Part shown: positions 8,572-15,833 of the stretch, in pieces
Numbering within the stretch: the stretch's first letter is position 1
Layout: every line of letters starts with the position of its first letter
Assembly: GCA_022828085.1 (NCBI GenBank)
Contig: JAJEIY010000086.1
Location: forward strand, 1 to 64,000
DNA length: 64,000 nt
Direction of reading: 5' to 3'
Source of the DNA: Acidobacteriota bacterium
Lineage (GTDB): Bacteria > Acidobacteriota > Vicinamibacteria > Marinacidobacterales > Marinacidobacteraceae
Translations under genes and position numbers: made by a program
Notes under the pieces: model-generated
The model's input: only the letters and a program-made list of their open reading frames with translations
What the model was told of the DNA's origin: nothing
The model's database searches: none

Positions 8572-9048
8572 TCAGAGTCCGGCCGGATTTCGGGTGTCGG
8601 GCGCCGGACCGAGGCGTGTCTGGATCTGCGTTTCGACGCTGGTGAGCCGGGTTTCGACGCTGGTGAGCCGGGTTTCGACACTGGTGAGCCGGGTTTCGAC
8701 ACTGGTGAGCCGGGTTTCGACACGCGCCATCCGTTCGGAGAGCTCGCCGATCTGCTTCTGGAAGTCCAGCATCTGGTTCTGAAGTTCCAGCATCTGGCCG
8801 CTCAGGGTCGTGAACCCGAGCGCACCGGCGGCGAGCATCGTCGCAAACATGGTGACGAACATCGTGACCAGCAGCCTCTCGGTCCGGGTGAGCGGTTCGC
8901 GCGCGTGGCCGCCGAGTTTCCCGGCGGGCTCCATGCCTCCGCGGGTCATCGGTTCACCCCGTTCATCACGCAGTTGAGTATAGGGCTCGCCCGGGGTCCT
9001 CGGCGAAGGGACGGGTGTACCCGTGGGCGTCTCGATGCGTTCGTTCAT
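8572..9048 (-). CDS. Membrane-anchored coiled-coil protein with repeated heptads
   Basis: The 158-residue product has a polar N-terminus (about 50 residues), a single membrane helix (LLVTMFVTMFATMLAAGALGF) and a C-terminal coiled coil beginning LSGQMLELQNQMLDFQKQ. The coiled coil includes the heptad RLTSVET four times, encoded by near-identical 21-base units. I chose ATG 9048 because GGAGG lies 8 bases upstream of it; an ATG at 9078 is also open. Proteins of this shape are common and generally uncharacterised. The heptad phase is preserved by the 21-base unit, so copy-number change would only lengthen or shorten the rod. Confidence 0.7.
   Translation of the reverse strand: MNERIETPTGTPVPSPRTPGEPYTQLRDERGEPMTRGGMEPAGKLGGHAREPLTRTERLLVTMFVTMFATMLAAGALGFTTLSGQMLELQNQMLDFQKQIGELSERMARVETRLTSVETRLTSVETRLTSVETRLTSVETQIQTRLGPAPDTRNPAGL
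8630..8713. repeat. Four tandem 21-bp units inside the coiled-coil gene
   Basis: Units begin at 8630, 8651, 8672 and 8693 and share GTTTCGAC...TGGTGAGCCGG. A partial fifth follows at 8714. The first two units read GACGCT where the last two read GACACT, indicating pairwise amplification. On the minus strand each unit codes exactly one heptad. Confidence 0.95.
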
Positions 9049-9204
9049 GGAAGAGTCCTCCATGATGCATAGACGCAATTCGAGCCGATTTTTTCCCGCC
9101 TGGCGGCGCTTTGTGGAAAAGTCGGTTTGAAGTGCGCCAGGCGCGCCGGGCCGGAGGCGATCGGGACGCGCGACGTACGCCGGTGCGGAGGGAGAACCCC
9201 GCGT

Positions 9205-9852
9205 TCAGCGCGGGTCGCGTTCGCGCCCGGGTCGCTCCCGGTCCGGGGGCGCGCCGGCCGCGGCCGCCCCGACCTGGGCCTCGAAGCGCCAGTCGCTGTA
9301 GCGGCGCGCCCCCTCGTAGGTGCGGAAGCTGAGGAGGTCGCTGGTGCTCACCACCCCGGTGATCCCGGTGACCGTCCCCGGCGCGTCGGGATCGGTGCGC
9401 TCCCCGTCTTCGTCCCGCTCCCCGGAAGCCCCGCCTTCGTCCCGCTCCCCGAACTCCGCACCCGCCGGGTTGGTGGGCCGCGCCCGTGCGCCGATGACGC
9501 CCGCCACGGAGGTGGCGGGCGCCGCCGCCGCCTCGGCGCGGAGGATGCGGAAGCTCCGTCCCGTCATCGGGTCACGCCAGGCGCGGCGGAGGTACTTGCC
9601 CTCCACCAGCTCGTCGAGGGTCTCGGGAAGCGTGCCCGGCCGGTCCTGCTGGAAGCGCTCGAGCGCGCGCACGATCGCCTCCCCCCGGAAGAGCAGTTCC
9701 GCTTCGTCCTCGCGCTGGACGGCCTGGCTCCAGAGCGTCACCGCGGCGGTCAACCCCACGCCGAGCAGCGTGATGCCGATGAGCACCCCGAAGAGCACGT
9801 AGCCCGCGGAGGAGTTCCCGGCGCGGCTACCACTCACGGTACGGGCGTCCAT
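9205..9852 (-). CDS. Type II secretion-like minor pseudopilin (no Glu5)
   Basis: Starting at ATG 9852, the 215-residue protein has an N-terminal hydrophobic helix (AGYVLFGVLIGITLLGVGLTAAVTLW) like a prepilin. The usual FTLIE is absent and no Glu lies at the +5 position, as in GspK-type minor pseudopilins. A pseudopilin-like stretch ALERFQQDRPGTLPETLDELVEGKYLRRAWRDPMTG follows. The C-terminal third is a low-complexity region rich in Glu, Asp, Gly and Pro. It overlaps the end of the preceding pseudopilin gene by 26 bases. Likely assembles into a periplasmic pseudopilus. Confidence 0.8.
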   Translation of the reverse strand: MDARTVSGSRAGNSSAGYVLFGVLIGITLLGVGLTAAVTLWSQAVQREDEAELLFRGEAIVRALERFQQDRPGTLPETLDELVEGKYLRRAWRDPMTGRSFRILRAEAAAAPATSVAGVIGARARPTNPAGAEFGERDEGGASGERDEDGERTDPDAPGTVTGITGVVSTSDLLSFRTYEGARRYSDWRFEAQVGAAAAGAPPDRERPGRERDPR

Positions 9853-10243
9853 CGCTGCCGATCTCCTCCGAACGGCTGCGGACGTCGGAGACTCCGGCGG
9901 GAGCGTCCGGGAACATGGGGTCGTAGCCGTCGCGCACCTCCTCCCAGAGGATGGACTGGGTGATGGGGTCTTCGGGGATCTCCCGGAGATAGCCGGAAAC
10001 GACGAGGTCGGCGAGGTTCGCCGGGAACTCGTCGTGGTCGGCCCGGTACTGGTCGAGCCGCTCGCGGATCGTCGCCAGGTTGTGCTCCAGCACCGCCTCC
10101 TTCGCCTTCGCGATCTGCGCCTGGTAGCGGGGCACCGCGATCGCGAACAGGATCCCCAGGACCAGCAGCACCAGCACCATCTCGATGAAGCTGAACCCGG
10201 CGGCGCCACCGCCGCGGCGAGTGCGGAGGGTCCTCGTCACCAT
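9827..10243 (-). CDS. Type II secretion/type IV pilus-like pseudopilin (GspG type)
   Basis: The 138-residue protein has the prepilin signal ending in G followed by FSFIEMVLVLLVLGILFAIAVPRY, with Glu at +5 and a long hydrophobic helix. The motifs AVLEHNLATIRERLDQYRADHDEFPANLADLV and REIPEDPIT are typical of GspG-like major pseudopilins. It should be processed by a prepilin peptidase at the inner membrane; none is in this window. It overlaps the upstream pseudopilin by 7 bases and the downstream one by 26, so the three are probably cotranscribed and translationally linked. Confidence 0.9.
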   Translation of the reverse strand: MVTRTLRTRRGGGAAGFSFIEMVLVLLVLGILFAIAVPRYQAQIAKAKEAVLEHNLATIRERLDQYRADHDEFPANLADLVVSGYLREIPEDPITQSILWEEVRDGYDPMFPDAPAGVSDVRSRSEEIGSDGRPYREW

Positions 10244-10725
10244 GACCGGTAGAGCGTGCCGTCGAGCGCGCGGCGGGGCGAGGCGGAGCGGACGTCGTAG
10301 ACGTTCTGGCCGCCCCAGGAGAGGCGTCCCGGATCGTCCTGGTAGGAGCGCAGCATCCAGTCGGCGCGTCCGGTCATCGGATCCGCCGGGAGGCGCCGGA
10401 GGAAGCGGAGGACCGGGGCGCGGCCGTCCGGGCCCCGGGGGCCGGGCACCCCGTCCACCAGCGCCTCCAGGTCCGGCGGGTAGTTCTCGTGGTCGGGCTC
10501 GATGAAGTCGGGATCGATCTCCCCGGCCTCGGCGGCCTCGTGGTAGGCGTCGATCGCCATCCGGACGGTCCGCAGGGTCCGGCTCAGCTCGATCTCGTCG
10601 GCCCGGACGGAAGCGACCTTCGCGACCGGGATGATCCCCATCGCCAGCACCGCCAGGATCCCGGCGGCCACCACCAGCTCGATGAGGGTGAACCCGCGCT
10701 GGCCGGCGGGCCGGGAGAGGCGCAT
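10237..10725 (-). CDS. Type II secretion-like pseudopilin
   Basis: This 162-residue prepilin has the cleavage motif G followed by FTLIELVVAAGILAVLAMGIIPVAK. Its DPMTG and YPPDLEALVDGVPG segments match the GspG-type fold, and it ends DGTLYRSW, resembling the end of the next pseudopilin (GRPYREW). That points to descent from a local duplication. It directly follows the GspF gene, sharing one base with it, and precedes two more pseudopilins. Confidence 0.88.
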   Translation of the reverse strand: MRLSRPAGQRGFTLIELVVAAGILAVLAMGIIPVAKVASVRADEIELSRTLRTVRMAIDAYHEAAEAGEIDPDFIEPDHENYPPDLEALVDGVPGPRGPDGRAPVLRFLRRLPADPMTGRADWMLRSYQDDPGRLSWGGQNVYDVRSASPRRALDGTLYRSW

Positions 10726-11954
10726 CAGAACTGCGGAACCGACGCGAGGCTGAAGAGCGGCAGGTAGATCGCGAGCAGCACCAGCGCCACGAAGCCGCCC
10801 AGAATGAGCAGCACGACCGGGGTGAGGAGGCTGAGAAGGACGGTCACCCGGTTCTCGATCACCTCGTCGTTGAAATCGGCGACCGAGGAGACCATCCGGG
10901 CGAGATCCCCGGTGCCCTCTCCCACCCGCACCATCTGGAGCGCGAAGCCCGGGATCTCGCCCGTCTCCGCCAGGGTCTCGACGAAGGAGCGGCCCTCACG
11001 GACCGGCCCGGCGGCCGGCTCGAGCACGCTCCGGAGGTAGCGGTTGCCCACCGCGCGCGCCGCCACCGGGATCGCGCTGACGAGCGGCATTCCCCCGGCG
11101 AGCAGGGTGCCGAGCGACCGCGAGAACTGGGAGACCGCGTACAGCCGGAGCACTTCGCCGATGGCCGGCAGGCGGAGGACCCCGCGGTCCCGGATCCGCT
11201 TCGCCCTCTCGGTCCGGGACCAGGCGGCGAAGAGGAGGAGCGCGCCCAACAGGCCGGACGTCACCCACAGCAGGTGCGTCCGGACGAACTCGGCGCCGCC
11301 GAGGAGCGCGGTGGTCAGGGGCGGCAGTTCCTGCCCGAACCCGGCGAAGAAGGGAACGAAGTTCGGGACCACGCCGAGCAGGAGGTAGGCGGCGGTGCCG
11401 AGCAGCGCCGTGAGCAGGAAGGCGGGATAGACCATGGCCGCGGTCAGGCTTGACCGCGCCTTCACCGCGACGCGCATGGCGTCCGTGAACCGGACGATCA
11501 TGCCCGGGAGGTCCCCGCTGGTCTCGCCCGCCTGCAGGCACGCCGGATAGACCGACGGGAAGAAGGAGTAGCGGGTGACGGCGGTGCTCATCGGCACGCC
11601 GGACCTGACCTCGGAGAGGATCGTCTGGACCGCCTCCCGCAGGGTCGGGTTCTCCATGCGCTCGACCATGATGCCGAGCGATTCGGCGAGCGGCAGCCCG
11701 GCGTGCAGCAGCGCGGCCAGCTCCTGGTTGAAGAGCAGCACCTCGCGGCTGCGGACCGGACGCCGGCGCCAGAAGGGCGTTCCGCCCTCGAAGAGGCGGC
11801 CGAACGCGGCGAACGAGGACAGGCGCCGGATCGCGAAGACGTGCAGTCCCTGGCCCTGGAGTTCCTGGCGGGCCGCGTCGGCGTCCCGGGCGGTCAGCCG
11901 GAGCCGCCGCAGGTCGCCCGCGGGTTCGCCGACCTGGCACAGGAATTCGGGCAT
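10725..11954 (-). CDS. gspF: GspF/PilC-type inner-membrane platform protein
   Basis: Two T2SSF domains are visible, at about residues 60-180 and 265-390. Each has the recurrent FNQELAALLHAGLPLAESLGIM or FSRSLGTLLAGGMPLVSAI helix and a membrane segment (SSLTAAMVYPAFLLTALLGTAAYLLLG and SLLTPVVLLILGGFVALVLLAIYLPLF). From ATG 11954 it is 409 residues, the usual GspF length. The frame stays open upstream, but that part is antisense to smpB. The protein recruits the assembly ATPase and pseudopilins. No GspE, GspD or GspC gene is nearby, so the rest of the machine must be elsewhere. Confidence 0.92.
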   Translation of the reverse strand: MPEFLCQVGEPAGDLRRLRLTARDADAARQELQGQGLHVFAIRRLSSFAAFGRLFEGGTPFWRRRPVRSREVLLFNQELAALLHAGLPLAESLGIMVERMENPTLREAVQTILSEVRSGVPMSTAVTRYSFFPSVYPACLQAGETSGDLPGMIVRFTDAMRVAVKARSSLTAAMVYPAFLLTALLGTAAYLLLGVVPNFVPFFAGFGQELPPLTTALLGGAEFVRTHLLWVTSGLLGALLLFAAWSRTERAKRIRDRGVLRLPAIGEVLRLYAVSQFSRSLGTLLAGGMPLVSAIPVAARAVGNRYLRSVLEPAAGPVREGRSFVETLAETGEIPGFALQMVRVGEGTGDLARMVSSVADFNDEVIENRVTVLLSLLTPVVLLILGGFVALVLLAIYLPLFSLASVPQF

Positions 11955-12027
11955 GGCGCTTTCCGCATGGTAAACGGCGGAACGGGTGCCGTGCTGTTTC
12001 CGGCATGCGACGGCTAGACTCGCTTCC

Positions 12028-12540
12028 ATGAGTCGAAAGAAGACCGCCAGGAAGAAACGCCGGTTGCGCTCCGCCGGGGCGCATGGGGGAGGCTTCCGCA
12101 ACGAGCAGGTCCTCTCCGAGAACCGGAGGGCGCGGCGGAACTTCGTCATCCTCGAGCAGTTCGAGGCGGGCATCGCGCTCACCGGCGCCGAGGTGAAGTC
12201 CTGCCGGGCCGGCGGGGCGAACCTCAAGGACGCCTACGGCCGCGAGCGGAACGGCGAGATCTTCCTCGTGAACTGCCACATCGCGCCCTACGTGAACGCG
12301 CCGCCGGAACAGGGGAACCCGGAACGGAACCGCAAGCTGCTGCTCCACGAGGACGAGATGCGGCGGATCGCGGGCAAGCTGACCACCGCCGGTCTGACCC
12401 TGGTGCCGCTCCGCATCCACCTCCGCAACGGCTGGATCAAGGTCCAGGTGGCGCTCGCGAAGGGCAAGAGCAACCGCGACCGCCGCGAGACCCTCCGCCG
12501 CCGCGAGGCCGACCGGGAAGCGCGGGAAGCGCTCGGCTAG
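12028..12540 (+). CDS. smpB: SsrA-binding protein SmpB
   Basis: SmpB binds tmRNA and is required for trans-translation of stalled ribosomes. The OB-fold core is clear: NRRARRNFVILEQFEAGIALTGAEVKSCRAGGANLKDAY, then EIFLVNCHIAPY, then RNRKLLLHEDEMRRI. The C-terminal tail KGKSNRDRRETLRRREADREAREALG is the basic helix that enters the ribosomal decoding site. From ATG 12028 it is 170 residues, slightly long because of a basic N-terminal extension (MSRKKTARKKRRLRS). A TAGACT -10-like box lies 12014-12019, giving a very short leader. No ssrA gene is seen in the window. Confidence 0.96.
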   Translation: MSRKKTARKKRRLRSAGAHGGGFRNEQVLSENRRARRNFVILEQFEAGIALTGAEVKSCRAGGANLKDAYGRERNGEIFLVNCHIAPYVNAPPEQGNPERNRKLLLHEDEMRRIAGKLTTAGLTLVPLRIHLRNGWIKVQVALAKGKSNRDRRETLRRREADREAREALG

Positions 12541-12553
12541 GGACGCAGGGACC

Positions 12554-12571
12554 GCCGGTCTTCAGACCGGC
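12554..12571. repeat. Dispersed hairpin A, TTCA-loop version
   Basis: GCCGGTC (12554-12560), loop TTCA, GACCGGC (12565-12571), 14 bases after the smpB stop. There is no T-run after it, so it is not a standard terminator. Confidence 0.7.
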
Positions 12572-12600
12572 GCCGCGGCAGGGGAGGGCCGCGAACCGCC

Positions 12601-13440
12601 ATGACCGACATCAACGAAATTGGCGCCACCGCGTTCGTGATCGCGGCCATCCGGGCCGCGGAGCCCGAAAAGCCGCAACCGCTCTTCAACGACCCCTACG
12701 CCCGGTGGTTCTCGAACGACAGGGCCCGGGCGGTCGCCGAGCAATTGGACGCGGCCTTTCCGCCGTCGACCAGCATGGTCCGCTTCCGCACCCGCTACTT
12801 CACCCGGTTCGTCGAGCGCGGGATCGCGGCGGGAGCGCGGCAGGTGGTCCTGCTGGGCGGCGGCTTCGACATGCGCGCCCATCTGTTCGCCCACTCGGAC
12901 GCCCGTTTCTTCGAGGTCGACCAGCAGGCGGTTCTGGAGTTCAAGCGGGCGACGCTGGCGGAGAACGGGATTGAGCAACCGCCGTCCCTCTTCGCCAACT
13001 ACCTCGAGGCCGACGTTCCCAGCGGCCTGGCCGATCTCGGCTTCGACCGCGCCGCGCCGACGCTGATGGTCTGGGAGGGCAACACCATGTACCTGCCCCC
13101 CGAAAGCATCATGCCGTTCCTCAACCGGCTCGCCGAGGCCATGACCTCGTTTCGGATCGCCTTCGACTACTTCGCCGTCGACCTGCAGAGCCGCGACTTC
13201 GAGAACGAGGAAGACCGCCGCCGGCTCGAGGACGTGGAACGGGCGATGGGCGCCAGCTTTCCGACCGGGTTCGCCGACCTGAAGGTGTTCGAGGAACAGG
13301 CGCCGTTCCGGGTGGCCGAGGACGGCTCCTTCGACAACCTGGCCGAGGAATTCGGACTGGGCGACATGGTGGCGGCCTATCCCGAAGACTGGCGCGAGAC
13401 CCTCAAGCTCTACCGGTACTGCGTGCTCGAGCGAAGGTAG
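12601..13440 (+). CDS. SAM-dependent methyltransferase, LCM/TIGR00027-like family
   Basis: The 279-residue protein matches the leucine-carboxyl-methyltransferase-like class: NDPYARWFSND near the start, RTRYFTRFVERGIAAGARQVVLLGGGFDMRAHLF as the SAM-binding motif I region, a FFEVDQ acidic strand end, and LMVWEGNTMYLPPESIMPFL with the post-IV aromatic motif. Bacterial members are often tied to secondary metabolism, but the substrate here is unknown. It lies between smpB and an S9-family peptidase gene, with a hairpin element on each side, so it is probably transcribed alone. Confidence 0.85.
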   Translation: MTDINEIGATAFVIAAIRAAEPEKPQPLFNDPYARWFSNDRARAVAEQLDAAFPPSTSMVRFRTRYFTRFVERGIAAGARQVVLLGGGFDMRAHLFAHSDARFFEVDQQAVLEFKRATLAENGIEQPPSLFANYLEADVPSGLADLGFDRAAPTLMVWEGNTMYLPPESIMPFLNRLAEAMTSFRIAFDYFAVDLQSRDFENEEDRRRLEDVERAMGASFPTGFADLKVFEEQAPFRVAEDGSFDNLAEEFGLGDMVAAYPEDWRETLKLYRYCVLERR

Positions 13441-13720
13441 GACGGCCGATCGCCGGTCCGCCGCATAGCACCGCCCGCCTGGCACCGCCGGCCTGGCACC
13501 ACCGGCTTGGCACCGCCGGCTTGGAACGCCGGTCTCCGACCGGCACGCGCGGTGCTCCGCACCGCGCACGTCGCGACCACACCCGGAGAACGTGGTTCCC
13601 ACCTCGGCGCGGCGTTCCCGAGCGCAGGTGACACGTACGGCTTGGAACGCCGGTCTCCGACCGGCACCGCTGCGCGGAGCGCAGCGAGGGCGCGCGCCCA
13701 CCTGCATCAAGCGTGCGCTC
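13441..13720. repeat. Repeat-rich intergenic region: 14-bp tandem array plus two hairpin elements
   Basis: Four tandem 14-base units related to GCACCGCCGGCTTG lie at 13468-13523. They run straight into a complete element: hairpin A GCCGGTC (13528-13534)/GACCGGC (13538-13544), then B GCGCGGTGC (13547-13555)/GCACCGCGC (13559-13567), then a conserved tail ACGTCGCGACC. A second element has A at 13649-13655/13659-13665 and B CGCTGCGC (13668-13675)/GCGCAGCG (13679-13686). The B stems of the two copies are unrelated in sequence but both perfect. Confidence 0.9.
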
Positions 13721-13722
13721 CG

Positions 13723-13728
13723 TAGAAT
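13723..13728 (+). promoter_or_regulatory. Putative -10 box of the S9-family gene
   Basis: TAGAAT lies 38 bases before the ATG, inside CGTAGAATC. The same CGTAGAATC stands upstream of the M20 gene at 16681-16689 with similar surrounding leader sequence. No clear -35 is seen. Confidence 0.45.
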
Positions 13729-13766
13729 CAGGCGCCGGCGACCGCACCGCCAACGGGAGGTCCCCC

Positions 13767-15722
13767 ATGCCGTCAGTCACGAGAATCACCGCCCTCTCAA
13801 TCCTCTCGCTCACCCTCCTGGCCGCTCCGGTTGCCGCCCAGGACGCACCCGAACCCCTCCCCGCCGAAACGCTCCTGTCCCTCTCCTCCGCCGTCGGCGG
13901 CGAGACCCCCCGCTGGGCCCCGGACGGCGAACGCATCCTCCTCGGCGGCACCAACCTCCGCCTCATCCGCGCCGAAGGCGGCGCAATCAGCGACCTGCCG
14001 CTCTCCACGGGCGGCAGCGGCCACTTCCTCGCGTCCGCCGAGCCGCAATGGTCACCCGACGGCCGCTGGATCTCCTACGTCTCCGACCAAAGCGGCACGC
14101 CCGAGATCTGGCTCTGGTCCATCGACAAAGGCGAAGCGCTCCGCCTCACCGGGAACGGCGGCCGGCTCATCAAGGGCTACTCCTGGTCGCCCGACGCGCG
14201 CCGGATCGCGTTCGCCGGCAACCGTCACGGACAGTACGACGTCTGGACGGTGGACGTTCCCTCCGGCCAGGCCCGCCGTCTCACCGACGGACCCGAACTG
14301 GAGGTCTACCCCACCTGGAGCCCCGACTCCGGCTCGGTCCTCTTCGTCCGGCTCGACGGCGCCTGGATGGACCACACCATCGTGGAAACCCCCGCCGGCG
14401 GCGGCGAGGAGCGGGTCATCGTGCGCGACGAGGACTTCTTCGACTACGGCGAGGGCGGCACGTTCGGCTATCCCCTGGTCTCCCCGGACGGCGCCACGGT
14501 CGTCTTCCCGTCCTACCGCTCCGGGTGGATCAACTACTGGAGCGTGCCCCGCTCGGGCGGAGAACCCACGCCGCTGGCGGCGGCCCAAGCCGACCAGACC
14601 GAAGGCGCCTGGTCCCCGGACGGCGGCGGGTTCGCGTACGTCGAGAACCACGGGGGCACCTACCAGCTCCGCGTCGCGCCGGTGGACGGCGGCGAGCCGC
14701 GCGTCATCGCGGCCCCCGACTCCGGGATGATCGGAGCGCCGCAGTGGTCCCCGGACGGCGGCCGCATTGCAACCACCCTCGAGACGCCGACCCGCCCCGG
14801 AGATCTGGTCGTCCACACCCTCGAATCGGGCAAGTCGTCCCGCCTGACCGATTCGATGCCGATGGACGCGATCGGGAACCGCCTGATCACCCCGGGAAAG
14901 GTGTCGTTTTCGAGCGCGGACGGCCTGGAAATCCCCTCCTACCTCTACCGGCCCAGCGCCGGCTGGGCCGACGAAGACGGCCGCCACCCGGCGATCGTCT
15001 GGACCCACGGCGGACCCACGTCGCAATGGGAGGACAGCTTCGAGCCCGCAATCCAGTTCTTCGTCCAGCGCGGTTACGTGGTCCTGCTCCCCAACGTGCG
15101 CGGCAGCTCCGGGTACGGCCGCACCTTCGAGGAGGCGAACGACGGCTGCTGGGGCAAGTGCGACTTCGCCGACGCGGTGGCGGCCGCCGACTACCTCCGG
15201 ACCCTCCCCTACGTCCACCCCGACCGCATCGGAACCACCGGGACCAGCTACGGAGGGTTCATGTCGTGCGCGGCGGTGAGCTTCGGCGGCGAGACCTTCC
15301 AGGCCGTGATCGCGGCCTCCGGCTACTGCGACCGCGTCACCTTCTTCGAGGACGGCGAGTTCCGCCACCTCCAGCAACTCCGCAAGGAGATGGGCCGGCT
15401 CGAAGATCACCGGGACCGCTACCTCGCGAACTCCCCCTACTACCACCTCGCCGACGCGCAGGCGCCCGTCTTCGTCCTCCACGGCGAGGGCCGCTATCCC
15501 GGCTCCCCGCAGATGACCGAGTTCTTCCGCGAGCTCCAGCGCCTCTACAAGCCCGCCCGCTACAAGGCCTACCCCGGCGAGAACTTCTACGTCCGGGGCT
15601 TCGACAACACGATCCAGATGCTCACCGACATGAAGGCGTTCTTCGACTTCTATCTCCTGGGAAAAAACGTCGACCTGCCGGGCGTCGGGTACCTGGAGGA
15701 ACTCGAGGGCGTCTCCCACTGA
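13767..15722 (+). CDS. S9-family (prolyl oligopeptidase/DPP-like) protein lacking catalytic Asp and His
   Basis: This 651-residue secreted protein has a signal peptide (LSILSLTLLAAPVAAQD) and a beta-propeller of TolB/PD40-type repeats (PRWAPDGERI, PQWSPDGRWI, SWSPDARRI, TWSPDSGSV). An alpha/beta-hydrolase domain with HPAIVWTHGGPTSQW and the nucleophile GTSYGGFM (Ser494) follows. At the position of the usual Asp in HGxxDxxVP the sequence is HGEGRYPGS (Arg576). At the usual YPGExHG histidine it reads YPGENFY (Phe607). Ser is kept but the other two triad residues appear lost, so peptidase activity is doubtful; it may bind peptides instead. ATG 13767 is chosen because it gives the signal peptide and follows GGGAGG. 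Confidence 0.85.
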   Translation: MPSVTRITALSILSLTLLAAPVAAQDAPEPLPAETLLSLSSAVGGETPRWAPDGERILLGGTNLRLIRAEGGAISDLPLSTGGSGHFLASAEPQWSPDGRWISYVSDQSGTPEIWLWSIDKGEALRLTGNGGRLIKGYSWSPDARRIAFAGNRHGQYDVWTVDVPSGQARRLTDGPELEVYPTWSPDSGSVLFVRLDGAWMDHTIVETPAGGGEERVIVRDEDFFDYGEGGTFGYPLVSPDGATVVFPSYRSGWINYWSVPRSGGEPTPLAAAQADQTEGAWSPDGGGFAYVENHGGTYQLRVAPVDGGEPRVIAAPDSGMIGAPQWSPDGGRIATTLETPTRPGDLVVHTLESGKSSRLTDSMPMDAIGNRLITPGKVSFSSADGLEIPSYLYRPSAGWADEDGRHPAIVWTHGGPTSQWEDSFEPAIQFFVQRGYVVLLPNVRGSSGYGRTFEEANDGCWGKCDFADAVAAADYLRTLPYVHPDRIGTTGTSYGGFMSCAAVSFGGETFQAVIAASGYCDRVTFFEDGEFRHLQQLRKEMGRLEDHRDRYLANSPYYHLADAQAPVFVLHGEGRYPGSPQMTEFFRELQRLYKPARYKAYPGENFYVRGFDNTIQMLTDMKAFFDFYLLGKNVDLPGVGYLEELEGVSH

Positions 15723-15833
15723 GAGGGCAGCGCCGGGAGGCGCAACTACAATCCCTCCATCGCCCCACCGGGAAAGTCAGGTCCGTAGAACGCGGCGCCT
15801 CGGCCGCGCCCGGCCTTTCCCAGGAGACTCCGC

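Noticed and set aside
8630..8713. Possible CRISPR array
   Set aside because: The 21-base units are contiguous without spacers and code for protein heptads in frame.
12554..12571. Rho-independent terminator of smpB
   Set aside because: The stem is strong but no T-run follows on either strand, and the same hairpin occurs upstream of promoters elsewhere.
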